Assembly (NCBI RefSeq): GCF_012844225.1
Contig: NZ_JABAGQ010000004.1
Coordinates: 1 to 64,000 of the forward strand
Reading direction: 5' to 3'
Source: Rhodococcus sp. 105337
GTDB taxonomy: Bacteria; Actinomycetota; Actinomycetes; Mycobacteriales; Mycobacteriaceae
Length of the DNA: 64,000 nt
Both the position numbers and the translations under genes were made by a program. Under the pieces are notes generated by a model. It ran no database searches and was not told the DNA's origin. It saw only the letters and a list, made by a program, of their open reading frames with translations. This document shows positions 29,339 to 37,538 of this stretch, piece after piece. The number at the start of each line of letters is the position of its first letter. The stretch's first letter is position 1.

Positions 29339-30226
29339 TCACCACCCGAGGTTCCGGGCGCTGACGAACCGCCGCGTCGCCCCGCTGACCGGATCGGGGA
29401 ACTCGAGCGCACGTGCCAGCAACCGCAGCGGATCGGTGAAGTCGTCCGGGTCGCGGCGCCGGAACACCGGATAGAAGTTGTCCCCCACGATCGGGATCCC
29501 CAGCGCCGTCAGGTGCAGACGCAACTGGTGCGTGCGCCCGGTGCGGGGGTGCAGCCGGTACCGGGCCCGATCTCCGTGTCGCTCCAGCAGTTCGACTCGG
29601 GTCTCGGAGTTCGGGTCGGTGAAGCTCTGCACGGCGGTCAGCTCACCGTGCTGCTTGTCGATGCGGGTGCGCACGACCTGCGGGAATGCGAGCTCCGGCC
29701 GGAACCCGGCGACCGCCTCGTACTCTTTGACCACCAGGTGCCGCTCGAACAGTTCCTGGTAGGGCCGCCGCCAGCGCGGGTCGGTGGTGCACAGCAGCAC
29801 ACCGGCGGTCATCCGGTCGAGCCGGTGCACCGGCACCAGATGCGGCAGGTCCAGTTCCCGGCGCAGCCGCACGACCACCGTTTCCCGGATGTGGGTGCCC
29901 CGCGGGATGGTCGCCAGGAAGTGCGGTTTGTCCACCACCACCAGTCGGTCGTCGCGGTGCAGCACCTCCACCGGAAACGGCACCGGCACCTCCGGCGGCG
30001 GGTCGCGGTAGAAGTACACGAACCGGGTCGGCTGATAGCGGGTGCCGGCGTCCACCGGCCGGCCGTGCTCGTCGACGAGTTCACCGGCGCTCACGCGGGC
30101 CTGCCAGTCCTCCCCCGGGTGACGGGACTGCAGAAATTCGACGATGGTGGCCGCGTCCGTCTCGGCGGGCATACGCAGCCGGTCCGGGCCGAGACCGTCC
30201 CGCACCGGCAGCGGGGCTCCGCGCAC
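29339..30226 (-). CDS. RluA-family 23S rRNA/tRNA pseudouridine synthase
   Basis: A 295-residue protein. An S4-like N-terminal part (WQARVSAGELVDEHGRPVDAGTRYQP) is followed by the catalytic domain: LVVVDKPHFLATIP, the active-site HRLDRMTAGVLLCT with the Asp nucleophile, and RTGRTHQLRLHLTALGIPIVGD. The target uridine cannot be assigned. GTG start at 30226 keeps the conserved N-terminal sequence PLPVRDGLGPDRLR; an ATG 18 codons in is less likely. One base separates its start from the trhO stop. Confidence 0.88.
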   Translation of the reverse strand: MRGAPLPVRDGLGPDRLRMPAETDAATIVEFLQSRHPGEDWQARVSAGELVDEHGRPVDAGTRYQPTRFVYFYRDPPPEVPVPFPVEVLHRDDRLVVVDKPHFLATIPRGTHIRETVVVRLRRELDLPHLVPVHRLDRMTAGVLLCTTDPRWRRPYQELFERHLVVKEYEAVAGFRPELAFPQVVRTRIDKQHGELTAVQSFTDPNSETRVELLERHGDRARYRLHPRTGRTHQLRLHLTALGIPIVGDNFYPVFRRRDPDDFTDPLRLLARALEFPDPVSGATRRFVSARNLGW

Positions 30227-30227
30227 C

Positions 30228-31088
30228 TCAGGCCTCGACGGGGTCCGGTACGCACCCCGCGCAGACCAGCGTCAGGTCGCGGCCGTCGCGATCGGGGTGG
30301 TTGCGGTACCGCGACGTCGGCGTTCCGCACTCGGTGCACCGGCCCAACACGGTTGCGGCCGGGCTGAATTCGACGTTCATGCGGCCGTCGAACACGTACA
30401 GCGAACCTTCCCACAGCCCGTCGTCACCGAATGTCTCGCCGTAGCGCACGATTCCGCCGTCTAGCTGATACACCTCTTCGAAACCGCGGTTGCGCATCAA
30501 CGCCGACAACACCTCGCACCGCACCCCGCCGGTGCAGTAGGTCACCACCGGACGGGACTTGAGATGGTCGTAACGGCCGCTGTCGAGTTCGGCGACGAAA
30601 TCGCGGGTGGTCTCCACCTCGGGCACCACCGCATTCCGGAACCGGCCGATCTCCGCCTCGAACCGGTTGCGGCCGTCGAAGAACACCACCTCGTCGCCGC
30701 GCTCGGAGACCAACTCGTGCACGGCGCGTGGCGAGAGCGGGGTGCCGCCGCCCACCACACCGTGGTCGTCGACCTTCACCTCGTGGGGCACCCCGAACGT
30801 CACGATCTCCGGGCGCACCTTGACCGACAGGCGCGGGAAGTCGTGGCCGGTGCCGTCGGACCACTTGACGTCGGTGTCCTTGAACGCCGGATAGCCGCGC
30901 AGTCCGCGCACGTAGCGCTTCACCGCGGCGATGTCCCCACCGACGGTGCCGTTGATGCCGTGCTCGGAGATCAGGATCCGGCCCGTCAGCCCCAGCGACG
31001 ACGCGAGGGTGTGCTGCCACAACCGGATCGCCTCCGGGTCGGGCAGCGGCGTGAACGCGTAGAACAACACGATCTTGGGAATTGCCAT
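30228..31088 (-). CDS. trhO: tRNA uridine-34 hydroxylase TrhO (rhodanese family)
   Basis: A 286-residue YceA/TrhO protein. The N-terminal ferredoxin-like part contains [13 protein letters not shown] and [21 protein letters not shown]; the rhodanese domain has [15 protein letters not shown] and the catalytic Cys in [17 protein letters not shown]-terminal zinc-type segment ([18 protein letters not shown]) is present. It makes 5-hydroxyuridine at the tRNA wobble position using O2. Located in a same-strand run of closely packed genes (HAD, trhO, pseudouridine synthase). Confidence 0.92.
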   Translation of the reverse strand: MAIPKIVLFYAFTPLPDPEAIRLWQHTLASSLGLTGRILISEHGINGTVGGDIAAVKRYVRGLRGYPAFKDTDVKWSDGTGHDFPRLSVKVRPEIVTFGVPHEVKVDDHGVVGGGTPLSPRAVHELVSERGDEVVFFDGRNRFEAEIGRFRNAVVPEVETTRDFVAELDSGRYDHLKSRPVVTYCTGGVRCEVLSALMRNRGFEEVYQLDGGIVRYGETFGDDGLWEGSLYVFDGRMNVEFSPAATVLGRCTECGTPTSRYRNHPDRDGRDLTLVCAGCVPDPVEA

Positions 31089-31089
31089 G

Positions 31090-31806
31090 TCAGCGCGATC
31101 CCGACCCGTGGAACTCGCGCAGGTCCGCCACCGTCAGGCCCTCGAGCGTCGACCGGAACACCCGGCGCGGCGAGCCGGGCACCTCCACCAGCGACGGCAC
31201 CACCAACACCGCGCAGCCCGCGGCCTCGGCGGACGTCGCGCCGGTCGGGGAATCCTCGATGGCCAGGCACTGTGCCGGATCGAGCCCGAGCAACTCCGCG
31301 GCCCGCCGGTACGGCGCCGGGTCGGGTTTGCCCGCCGGCACCTCGTCACCGCACACCGTGTGGTCGAAGCGGTCCCGGCCGAGCGTCTCGAGCGCGACGT
31401 CGCACAACCGGCGGCCGGTGTTGGTCACCAGCACCTGGCCCAGTCCCGCCGCACGTACCGCATCGAGTGCCGCCTGCGCGCCGGGCCGCCACCGCAGACC
31501 CTGAGCGAACAACCCGGCCATGTACGCGTTGAGCCAGTCCTCGGCGGCGGTCTGCTCGTCGGGGGTCGGTTCGAGACCGAGACCGGCGAACGCTCGCCAT
31601 ACCGACAGGTCGAGCGGTCCGCCGATCGTCGCGCGCCGGGTCTCCTCACTCATCGGGCCACCGAGATGCAGCGACAACTCCCGCATCCCGATGTCCCACA
31701 ACTGCTCGGACTCGAGCAACGTGCCGTCCATGTCCCACAGCACCGCCTGCAGTCGGGTGGCCCCGATCGACGGTGCAGCGCAACCGGATTCGAGCTGATC
31801 AGACAT
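31090..31806 (-). CDS. HAD-superfamily phosphatase
   Basis: A 238-residue HAD subfamily IA hydrolase: motif [13 protein letters not shown], motif [11 protein letters not shown], motif [14 protein letters not shown] and motif [14 protein letters not shown]. The helical cap fits phosphoglycolate or sugar-phosphate phosphatases, but the substrate is unknown. The ATG at 31804-31806 overlaps the 3' end of metH by 8 bp; one base separates its stop from the trhO start. Co-transcription with metH is likely. Confidence 0.85.
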   Translation of the reverse strand: MSDQLESGCAAPSIGATRLQAVLWDMDGTLLESEQLWDIGMRELSLHLGGPMSEETRRATIGGPLDLSVWRAFAGLGLEPTPDEQTAAEDWLNAYMAGLFAQGLRWRPGAQAALDAVRAAGLGQVLVTNTGRRLCDVALETLGRDRFDHTVCGDEVPAGKPDPAPYRRAAELLGLDPAQCLAIEDSPTGATSAEAAGCAVLVVPSLVEVPGSPRRVFRSTLEGLTVADLREFHGSGSR

Positions 31807-34800
31807 TGAAATACTTGGCCTCCGGGTGGTGCAGCACGAACGCGTCGGTGGACTGCTCGGGATGCAACTGCAATTCCTCCGACAATTCCACGCCGATACG
31901 TTCGGGCTCGAGCAACTCGACGAGCTTGATGCGATCCTCGAGATTCGGGCACGCGCCGTACCCGAACGCGAACCGGGCCCCGCGATAGGCGAGCTTGAAG
32001 TACTCGGCGATCTCGTCGGGATCCTCGTCGGCGGCGGTGCCGCCCCCGGCGAATGCCAGTTCCTGCCGGATCCGGCGATGCCAATACTCCGCCAGCGCCT
32101 CGGTGAGCTGCACGCCGATACCGTGCACCTCCAGATAGTCGCGGTACGCGTCCGCGGCGAACAACTCGTTCGCGAAGTCGGCGATCGGCTGCCCCATCGT
32201 CACCAGCTGGAACGGCCACACATCGACCTGCCCCGACGCGAGCGCATCTTCCCGGGACCGCACGAAGTCGGCGATGCACAGGAACCGGGACCGCTGTTGC
32301 CGCGGGAACGTGAACCGGAATCGCTCCGGCGCGTCCGGGCGGGGCTCGGTGAGTACCACCACGTCGTCACCCTCGGACACCGCCGGGAAGTAGCCGTACA
32401 CCACGGCGGCGTGCTGCAAGATCCCCTCGGTTGCCAACCGGTCCAGCCAGTACCGCAACCGCGGCCGGCCCTCGGTCTCCACCAACTCTTCGTAGCTCGG
32501 GCCGTCGCCGCCCCGTTGCCCACGCAGACCCCACTGTCCGAGGAAAAGCGCGCGCTCGTCGATCAGCGACGCATACTCGGCCAACGGGATGCCCTTGACC
32601 ACGCGGGTACCCCAGAACGGCGGGGTCGGCACCGGAAGATCCGCTGCGACATCGCTGCGCGCAGGCACCACCACCGGTGCCTCCGCCGCCTTGCGCTTCT
32701 CCGCGATCCTCTTGCTGCGCTCGTGCCGCTCCTTGCGCTCGGCGGCCTTCCGGGCAGCTTCCAGCGCCTCCGGGCTGTCGGGCGCCGGAGCCTCGCCGCG
32801 CTTGACGGCCATCACCTTGTCCATCAACGACAAGCCCTCGAACGCATCGCGCGCGTACGACACCTGACCCTCGTAGACCTCCGCGAGATCGTTCTCCACA
32901 TAGCTGCGGGTCAGTGCCGCGCCGCCGAGCATCACCGGGAACTGCTCGGCCACCCCGCGGGCATTGAGTTCCTGAAGGTTCTCCTTCATCACCACGGTCG
33001 ACTTCACCAGCAGACCGGACATCCCGATCACGTCGGCTCGCTTGTCGACCGCCGCATCGAGAATCGTGGCGATGGGCTGCTTGATCCCGAGGTTGACCAC
33101 CTCGTAGCCGTTGTTCGACAAGATGATGTCGACCAGGTTCTTGCCGATGTCGTGCACATCGCCCTTGACGGTCGCCAGCACGATCCGGCCCTTACCGTCG
33201 GCGCCGGTGGACTCCATGTGGGGTTCGAGGAACGCCACCGCCGTCTTCATCACCTCGGCGGACTGCAGCACGAACGGCAACTGCATCTGCCCCGACCCGA
33301 ACAGCTCACCGACCGTCTTCATCCCCGACAGCAACGTGTCGTTGATGATCGTCAGCGGCGGTGTCGTCGTCATCGCCTCCGTCAGATCGTCCTCGAGGCC
33401 GTTGCGCTCCCCGTCGACGATGCGCCGCTCGAGCCGTTCGAACAGCGGCAGCGCCGCCAGCTCCTGCGCGCGCGACTCCCGCGCCGACGCCGCCGACACA
33501 CCCTCGAACAGTTCCATCAGCTTCTGCAGGGGGTCGTATCCCTCGCGGCGACGGTCGTACACCAGATCCAGCGCGACCTGCCGCTGCTCCTCCGGGATGC
33601 GGGCCATCGGCAGGATCTTCGACGCATGCACGATCGCCGTATCCAGCCCCGCTTCGGTGCACTCGTTCAGGAACACCGAGTTGAGCACCTGCCGGGCCGC
33701 CGGATTCAAACCGAACGACACATTCGAGATGCCGAGCGTGAAGTGGATTTCGGGATGTCGCCGGTGCAGTTCGCGGATCGCGCTGATCGTCTCGATCGCG
33801 TCGCGGCGGACTTCCTCCTGCCCCGTCGAGATCGGGAAGGTCAACGCGTCGACGATGATGTCTTCCGGCGCGAGCCCCCAGTTCTCCGTCAGATCGGTGA
33901 TCAGGCGCTCCGCGATCCGCACCTTGTGTTCGGCGGTACGGGCCTGACCCTCCTCGTCGATCGTCAGCGCGACCACGGCCGCGCCGTGCGTGACGACGAG
34001 CTGCATGATCCGCTGGAACCGCGAGCCGGGGCCGTCGCCGTCCTCGTAGTTCACCGAGTTCACCGCGCACCGGCCACCGAGGTGCTCGAGACCGGCCTGG
34101 ATCACGTCCGGCTCCGTCGAGTCGATCATGATGGGCAACGTCGAGGCCGTCGCGAACCGGGACGCCAGTTCTGCCATGTCGGCGGCACCGTCGCGTCCCA
34201 CATAGTCGACGTTCAGGTCCAGCATGTGCGCGCCGTCGCGAATCTGGTCCTTCGCGATATCGAGGCACTTCTGCCAGTCCGCGGCGAGCATCGCCTCCCG
34301 GAACGCCTTCGACCCGTTGGTGTTCGTGCGCTCGCCGACCATCAGGATCGACGCGTCCTGCTCGAACGGCACCGCCGTGTAGAGCGACGACACACCCGGC
34401 TCCGGCACGGGCGTCCGCGGGGCGGGCGTCACCTCACGCACCGCCGCGGCCACCTGCCGGACATGCTCGGGAGTCGTGCCACAGCACCCGCCGACGAACG
34501 CGAGCCCGTAGTCGGCGACGAACCCGGCCAACGCCGACGCCAGTTCCTCCGGACCCAGCGGGTACTCGGCGCCGTTGGGCCCCAGCACCGGCAGCCCCGC
34601 GTTCGGCATCACCGACACCGGAATCCGTGCGTGCTGCGTCAGGTACCGCAGGTGTTCGCTCATCTCCGCCGGGCCGGTCGCGCAGTTCAGCCCGATCAGG
34701 TCGATGCCCAGCGGCTCGAGCGCCGTCAGCGCCGCACCGATCTCCGAACCGAGCAGCATCGTGCCCGTGGTCTCCACCGTGACATGGGTGACGATCGGCA

Positions 34801-35368
34801 GTCGCCGGCCCGCCTGCTCCATCGCCAGGCGGCTACCCACGATCGCGGCCTTCGCCTGCAACAGGTCCTGGCAGGTTTCCACCAGGATCGCATCGGCGCC
34901 GCCGTCGATCATGCCCAGAGCGGCCTCCGCGTAGGCATCCCGCAACACCGCGTAGGGCGCGTGCCCCAAGCTCGGCAGCTTGGTGCCCGGCCCCATCGAG
35001 CCGATCACCATCCGGGGCATCCCGTCGTCGCTCGGGCCCATCTCGTCGGCCACCTCACGGGCCAGACGGGTGCCACGTTCGGACAGGTCACGGATGCGGT
35101 CGGCGATGTCGTAGTCGGCGAGATTGGGCAGGTTGCAACCGAAGGTGTTCGTCGAGACCACATCTGCGCCGGCCTCGAAATACGCCCGATGGATCCCCCG
35201 GATCACATCGGGCCGAGACTCGTTGAGAATCTCGTTGCACCCCTCCAAACCGCGGAAATCGTCGAGCGAAAGATCCGCGGCCTGCAACATCGTGCCCATC
35301 GCCCCGTCTCCGATGACAACGCGCCGCTTCAACGCATCGAGCAAGACAGAGTGCAATGGGGTGGACAT
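31799..35368 (-). CDS. metH: Cobalamin-dependent methionine synthase MetH
   Basis: A 1189-residue, four-module enzyme transferring a methyl group from methyl-tetrahydrofolate to homocysteine. Homocysteine module: GDGAMGTMLQ, GLNCATGP and FVGGCCGTTPEH (zinc Cys). Folate module: VGERTNTNGSKAF and IDSTEPDVIQAGLEHLGG. Cobalamin module: the B12 His in GDVHDIGKNLVDIIL (about residue 736). SAM activation module at the C-terminus (FAFGYGACPNLEDR; ELQLHPEQSTDAFVLHHPEAK). The ATG at 35366-35368 is used; the frame before it is antisense to the PAC2 gene. No cobalamin riboswitch fits in the 51-bp divergent gap. Confidence 0.96.
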   Translation of the reverse strand: MSTPLHSVLLDALKRRVVIGDGAMGTMLQAADLSLDDFRGLEGCNEILNESRPDVIRGIHRAYFEAGADVVSTNTFGCNLPNLADYDIADRIRDLSERGTRLAREVADEMGPSDDGMPRMVIGSMGPGTKLPSLGHAPYAVLRDAYAEAALGMIDGGADAILVETCQDLLQAKAAIVGSRLAMEQAGRRLPIVTHVTVETTGTMLLGSEIGAALTALEPLGIDLIGLNCATGPAEMSEHLRYLTQHARIPVSVMPNAGLPVLGPNGAEYPLGPEELASALAGFVADYGLAFVGGCCGTTPEHVRQVAAAVREVTPAPRTPVPEPGVSSLYTAVPFEQDASILMVGERTNTNGSKAFREAMLAADWQKCLDIAKDQIRDGAHMLDLNVDYVGRDGAADMAELASRFATASTLPIMIDSTEPDVIQAGLEHLGGRCAVNSVNYEDGDGPGSRFQRIMQLVVTHGAAVVALTIDEEGQARTAEHKVRIAERLITDLTENWGLAPEDIIVDALTFPISTGQEEVRRDAIETISAIRELHRRHPEIHFTLGISNVSFGLNPAARQVLNSVFLNECTEAGLDTAIVHASKILPMARIPEEQRQVALDLVYDRRREGYDPLQKLMELFEGVSAASARESRAQELAALPLFERLERRIVDGERNGLEDDLTEAMTTTPPLTIINDTLLSGMKTVGELFGSGQMQLPFVLQSAEVMKTAVAFLEPHMESTGADGKGRIVLATVKGDVHDIGKNLVDIILSNNGYEVVNLGIKQPIATILDAAVDKRADVIGMSGLLVKSTVVMKENLQELNARGVAEQFPVMLGGAALTRSYVENDLAEVYEGQVSYARDAFEGLSLMDKVMAVKRGEAPAPDSPEALEAARKAAERKERHERSKRIAEKRKAAEAPVVVPARSDVAADLPVPTPPFWGTRVVKGIPLAEYASLIDERALFLGQWGLRGQRGGDGPSYEELVETEGRPRLRYWLDRLATEGILQHAAVVYGYFPAVSEGDDVVVLTEPRPDAPERFRFTFPRQQRSRFLCIADFVRSREDALASGQVDVWPFQLVTMGQPIADFANELFAADAYRDYLEVHGIGVQLTEALAEYWHRRIRQELAFAGGGTAADEDPDEIAEYFKLAYRGARFAFGYGACPNLEDRIKLVELLEPERIGVELSEELQLHPEQSTDAFVLHHPEAKYFNV

Positions 35369-35419
35369 GCCCACCAGACTAGTGGGCGGACGAACCGGCC
35401 CGGGTCGTAGGCTGGACGA

Positions 35420-36319
35420 GTGAATGCACGCGAGAACTCCGACACCCCGGACCAGGACGTACCCGTCCTCCGTGATCCGGTGCTCGTTGCCGCGTTCGAA
35501 GGATGGAACGACGCAGGCGACGCCGCCAGCGGAGCCGTCGAACACCTCGAACTGATCTGGGACGCCGAACCCTTCGCCGAACTGGACTCCGAGGACTACT
35601 ACGACTACCAGGTCAACCGTCCCCAGGTCCGGCTCGTCGACGGCGTCAGCCGCGAACTCGACTGGCCCGCCACCCGGCTGTCGGTCTGCGCACTGCCCGG
35701 CAGCGAGCGCGACATCGTGCTGCTGCGCGGCATCGAACCCAACATGCGCTGGCGCAGCTTCTGCGACGCCATCATCGAACTCATCGACGACATCGGCGTC
35801 CACACCGTCATCCTCCTCGGCGCCCTGCTCGCCGACACTCCCCACACCCGGCCCGTCCCGGTGACCGGCACCGCGTACAGCGCCGAAGCCGCCAAACGCT
35901 TCAACCTCGAAAAATCACGCTACGAAGGACCCACCGGGATCACCGGCGTCCTCCAGGACGCCTGCGTCCGCGCCGGCATCCCCGCCGTGTCCTTCTGGGC
36001 AGCGGTCCCCCACTACGTCTCGCACCCGCCCAACCCCAAAGCCACCGTCGAACTCCTCCGCCGGCTCGAAGACATCCTCGATGTCGAAGTTCCCCTCGGC
36101 GAACTGCCCGTCCTCGCCGAAGAATGGGAAGAGGCCGTCACCGAGATGACCGACGACGACGAAGACGTCGCCGACTACGTCCGCGGACTCGAAGAACGCG
36201 GCGACGCCGAAGCCGAATCCGACATCACCGACGACATCTCCAACATCGACGGCGATGCCATCGCCGCCGAATTCGAGCGCTACCTGCGTCGACGCGGTCC
36301 CGGCGGACTCGCCCAGTGA
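35420..36319 (+). CDS. PAC2-family (proteasome-assembly-chaperone-like) protein
   Basis: A 299-residue PAC2 protein: LVAAFEGWNDAGDAASGAVEHL at the N-terminus, PNMRWRSFCDAIIELIDDIGVHTVILLGALLADTPHTRP in the core, and WAAVPHYVSHPPNPKATVELL, then an acidic C-terminus (TDDDEDVADYVRGLEERGD). Eukaryotic PAC2 helps assemble 20S alpha rings; no such role is shown in actinobacteria, but the gene lies within about 10 kb of the proteasome genes, as Rv2125 does. GTG at 35420. Its stop overlaps the MFS start by 4 bp. Confidence 0.85.
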   Translation: MNARENSDTPDQDVPVLRDPVLVAAFEGWNDAGDAASGAVEHLELIWDAEPFAELDSEDYYDYQVNRPQVRLVDGVSRELDWPATRLSVCALPGSERDIVLLRGIEPNMRWRSFCDAIIELIDDIGVHTVILLGALLADTPHTRPVPVTGTAYSAEAAKRFNLEKSRYEGPTGITGVLQDACVRAGIPAVSFWAAVPHYVSHPPNPKATVELLRRLEDILDVEVPLGELPVLAEEWEEAVTEMTDDDEDVADYVRGLEERGDAEAESDITDDISNIDGDAIAAEFERYLRRRGPGGLAQ

Positions 36320-37482
36320 GCGCCCTGCGCGCGGCACTCCCGCGCGCGGCGCTCTACACAGGCGGCTTCCTCGGCCCGTTCGGCGGCAGCGTCGTCGTCT
36401 CGATGCTTCCCGAGATGGGCGCCGACCTGGGCGTCACGGCCGCCACCGCGGCCACCTCCGTGACCGCCTACCTCGGTGTCTTCGCCGCCGCCATGCTGTT
36501 CTCCGGCACCCTCGGTGCCCGCTGGGGCCGGGCCCGCACGGTCCGCCTCGCCTACCTCGCCTACGCGGTGGTGTCCGTCGCCGCCGCGCTCGCCCCCACT
36601 CTGACCGTGCTGCTCGGTGCCCGCATGCTCCAGGGCGCGGCCAACGCCTTCACCACACCGCTGCTGCTCGCGGCCCTCGCGTCCCTGACACCGCAGAATC
36701 GGCTCGGTCGCGCACTGGGTCTCTTCGGTGCCCTGCAAGCCGCCGGGCTGACCTTCGCGCCGCTCGTCGGCGGGCTCGCCGCCGAGATCGACTGGCGATG
36801 GGCCTTCGTGGTGCTCGCCGCCGCCGCACTGGCGCTCGCGTGCATCGGACTACCGGGCACCGTCGACGAGGACACCGCCGGCGAACCCGCCCGGCTTCGC
36901 GACGCGCTGCGTCCCCGCATCGTCCGCGTCGGCATCGTGGCGTTGCTCGGCTGGGGTGCGATCGGCGGACTCAACTTCCTCCTCGCCTTCCGCGCCGAGG
37001 ACGTGTTCGCCCTCACCCCGTCCGAGCGCGGCGCGCTGCTCACCGTCCTCGGGTTCGCCGGCATCCTCACCGCCCGGCGCGTCGGGATCCTCGTCGACCG
37101 GATCGGCGCGCGGCGCACCGTCCTCATCGGTGCCGTCGTCGGCGCAGTGCTGGTGGTCACCGTCGGTACGGTGACGAATCTCATGGTTGTCGCCGTCGCC
37201 TGGTTCCTCGCGGGCGTCGCCTCGCAATGCGTGCTCGTCGGCGTCAATGCCGCCGTCCTGGGCGATCCCGGAGCCAACCGCGGCGGCGCGGTGTCGGTGG
37301 TGCAGGCCTTCCGGTTCGGCGGTGGCGCGTTCGCTCCGCTGGCACTCACGCCCGTGTACTCGGCGGATCCGACCGCCGCGTTCCTCGTGCCCGCGGTGCT
37401 GCTCGCCGTCGTCACCCCGCTCGCGATGCCTGCGTCGCCGCGACCTGACAGTTCCGGCAAGGACGGGGTGAGGTCTTCCTGA
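36316..37482 (+). CDS. Major facilitator superfamily transporter
   Basis: A 388-residue MFS protein with about 12 hydrophobic segments, the loop 2-3 motif GTLGARWGRARTVRLAYLAY and a loop 8-9 counterpart VGILVDRIGARRTVLIG. It resembles drug/metabolite exporters rather than NarK nitrate transporters (no nitrate signature seen). GTG start at 36316 overlaps the PAC2 stop (GTGA). The gene ends 56 bp before nirB. Substrate unknown. Confidence 0.82.
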   Translation: MSALRAALPRAALYTGGFLGPFGGSVVVSMLPEMGADLGVTAATAATSVTAYLGVFAAAMLFSGTLGARWGRARTVRLAYLAYAVVSVAAALAPTLTVLLGARMLQGAANAFTTPLLLAALASLTPQNRLGRALGLFGALQAAGLTFAPLVGGLAAEIDWRWAFVVLAAAALALACIGLPGTVDEDTAGEPARLRDALRPRIVRVGIVALLGWGAIGGLNFLLAFRAEDVFALTPSERGALLTVLGFAGILTARRVGILVDRIGARRTVLIGAVVGAVLVVTVGTVTNLMVVAVAWFLAGVASQCVLVGVNAAVLGDPGANRGGAVSVVQAFRFGGGAFAPLALTPVYSADPTAAFLVPAVLLAVVTPLAMPASPRPDSSGKDGVRSS

Positions 37483-37538
37483 TCGGCATGTAACGCGCCG
37501 GCAGCCGATCCGTCACCGACGCGGCCGACCCTCGAAGC

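Noticed and set aside
31826-35410. 1194-codon open frame on the + strand opposite metH
   Set aside because: Antisense shadow caused by high GC codon bias; the minus strand encodes a textbook MetH, and the + product has no domain.
35369-35419. Possible cobalamin riboswitch upstream of metH
   Set aside because: Only 51 bp separate metH from the divergent PAC2 gene, too short for the roughly 200-nt element, and no B12-box sequence was seen.
36316-37482. Nitrate/nitrite transporter role for the MFS gene before nirB
   Set aside because: No NarK nitrate-signature motif was seen, and the gene is coupled to PAC2 rather than to nirB.
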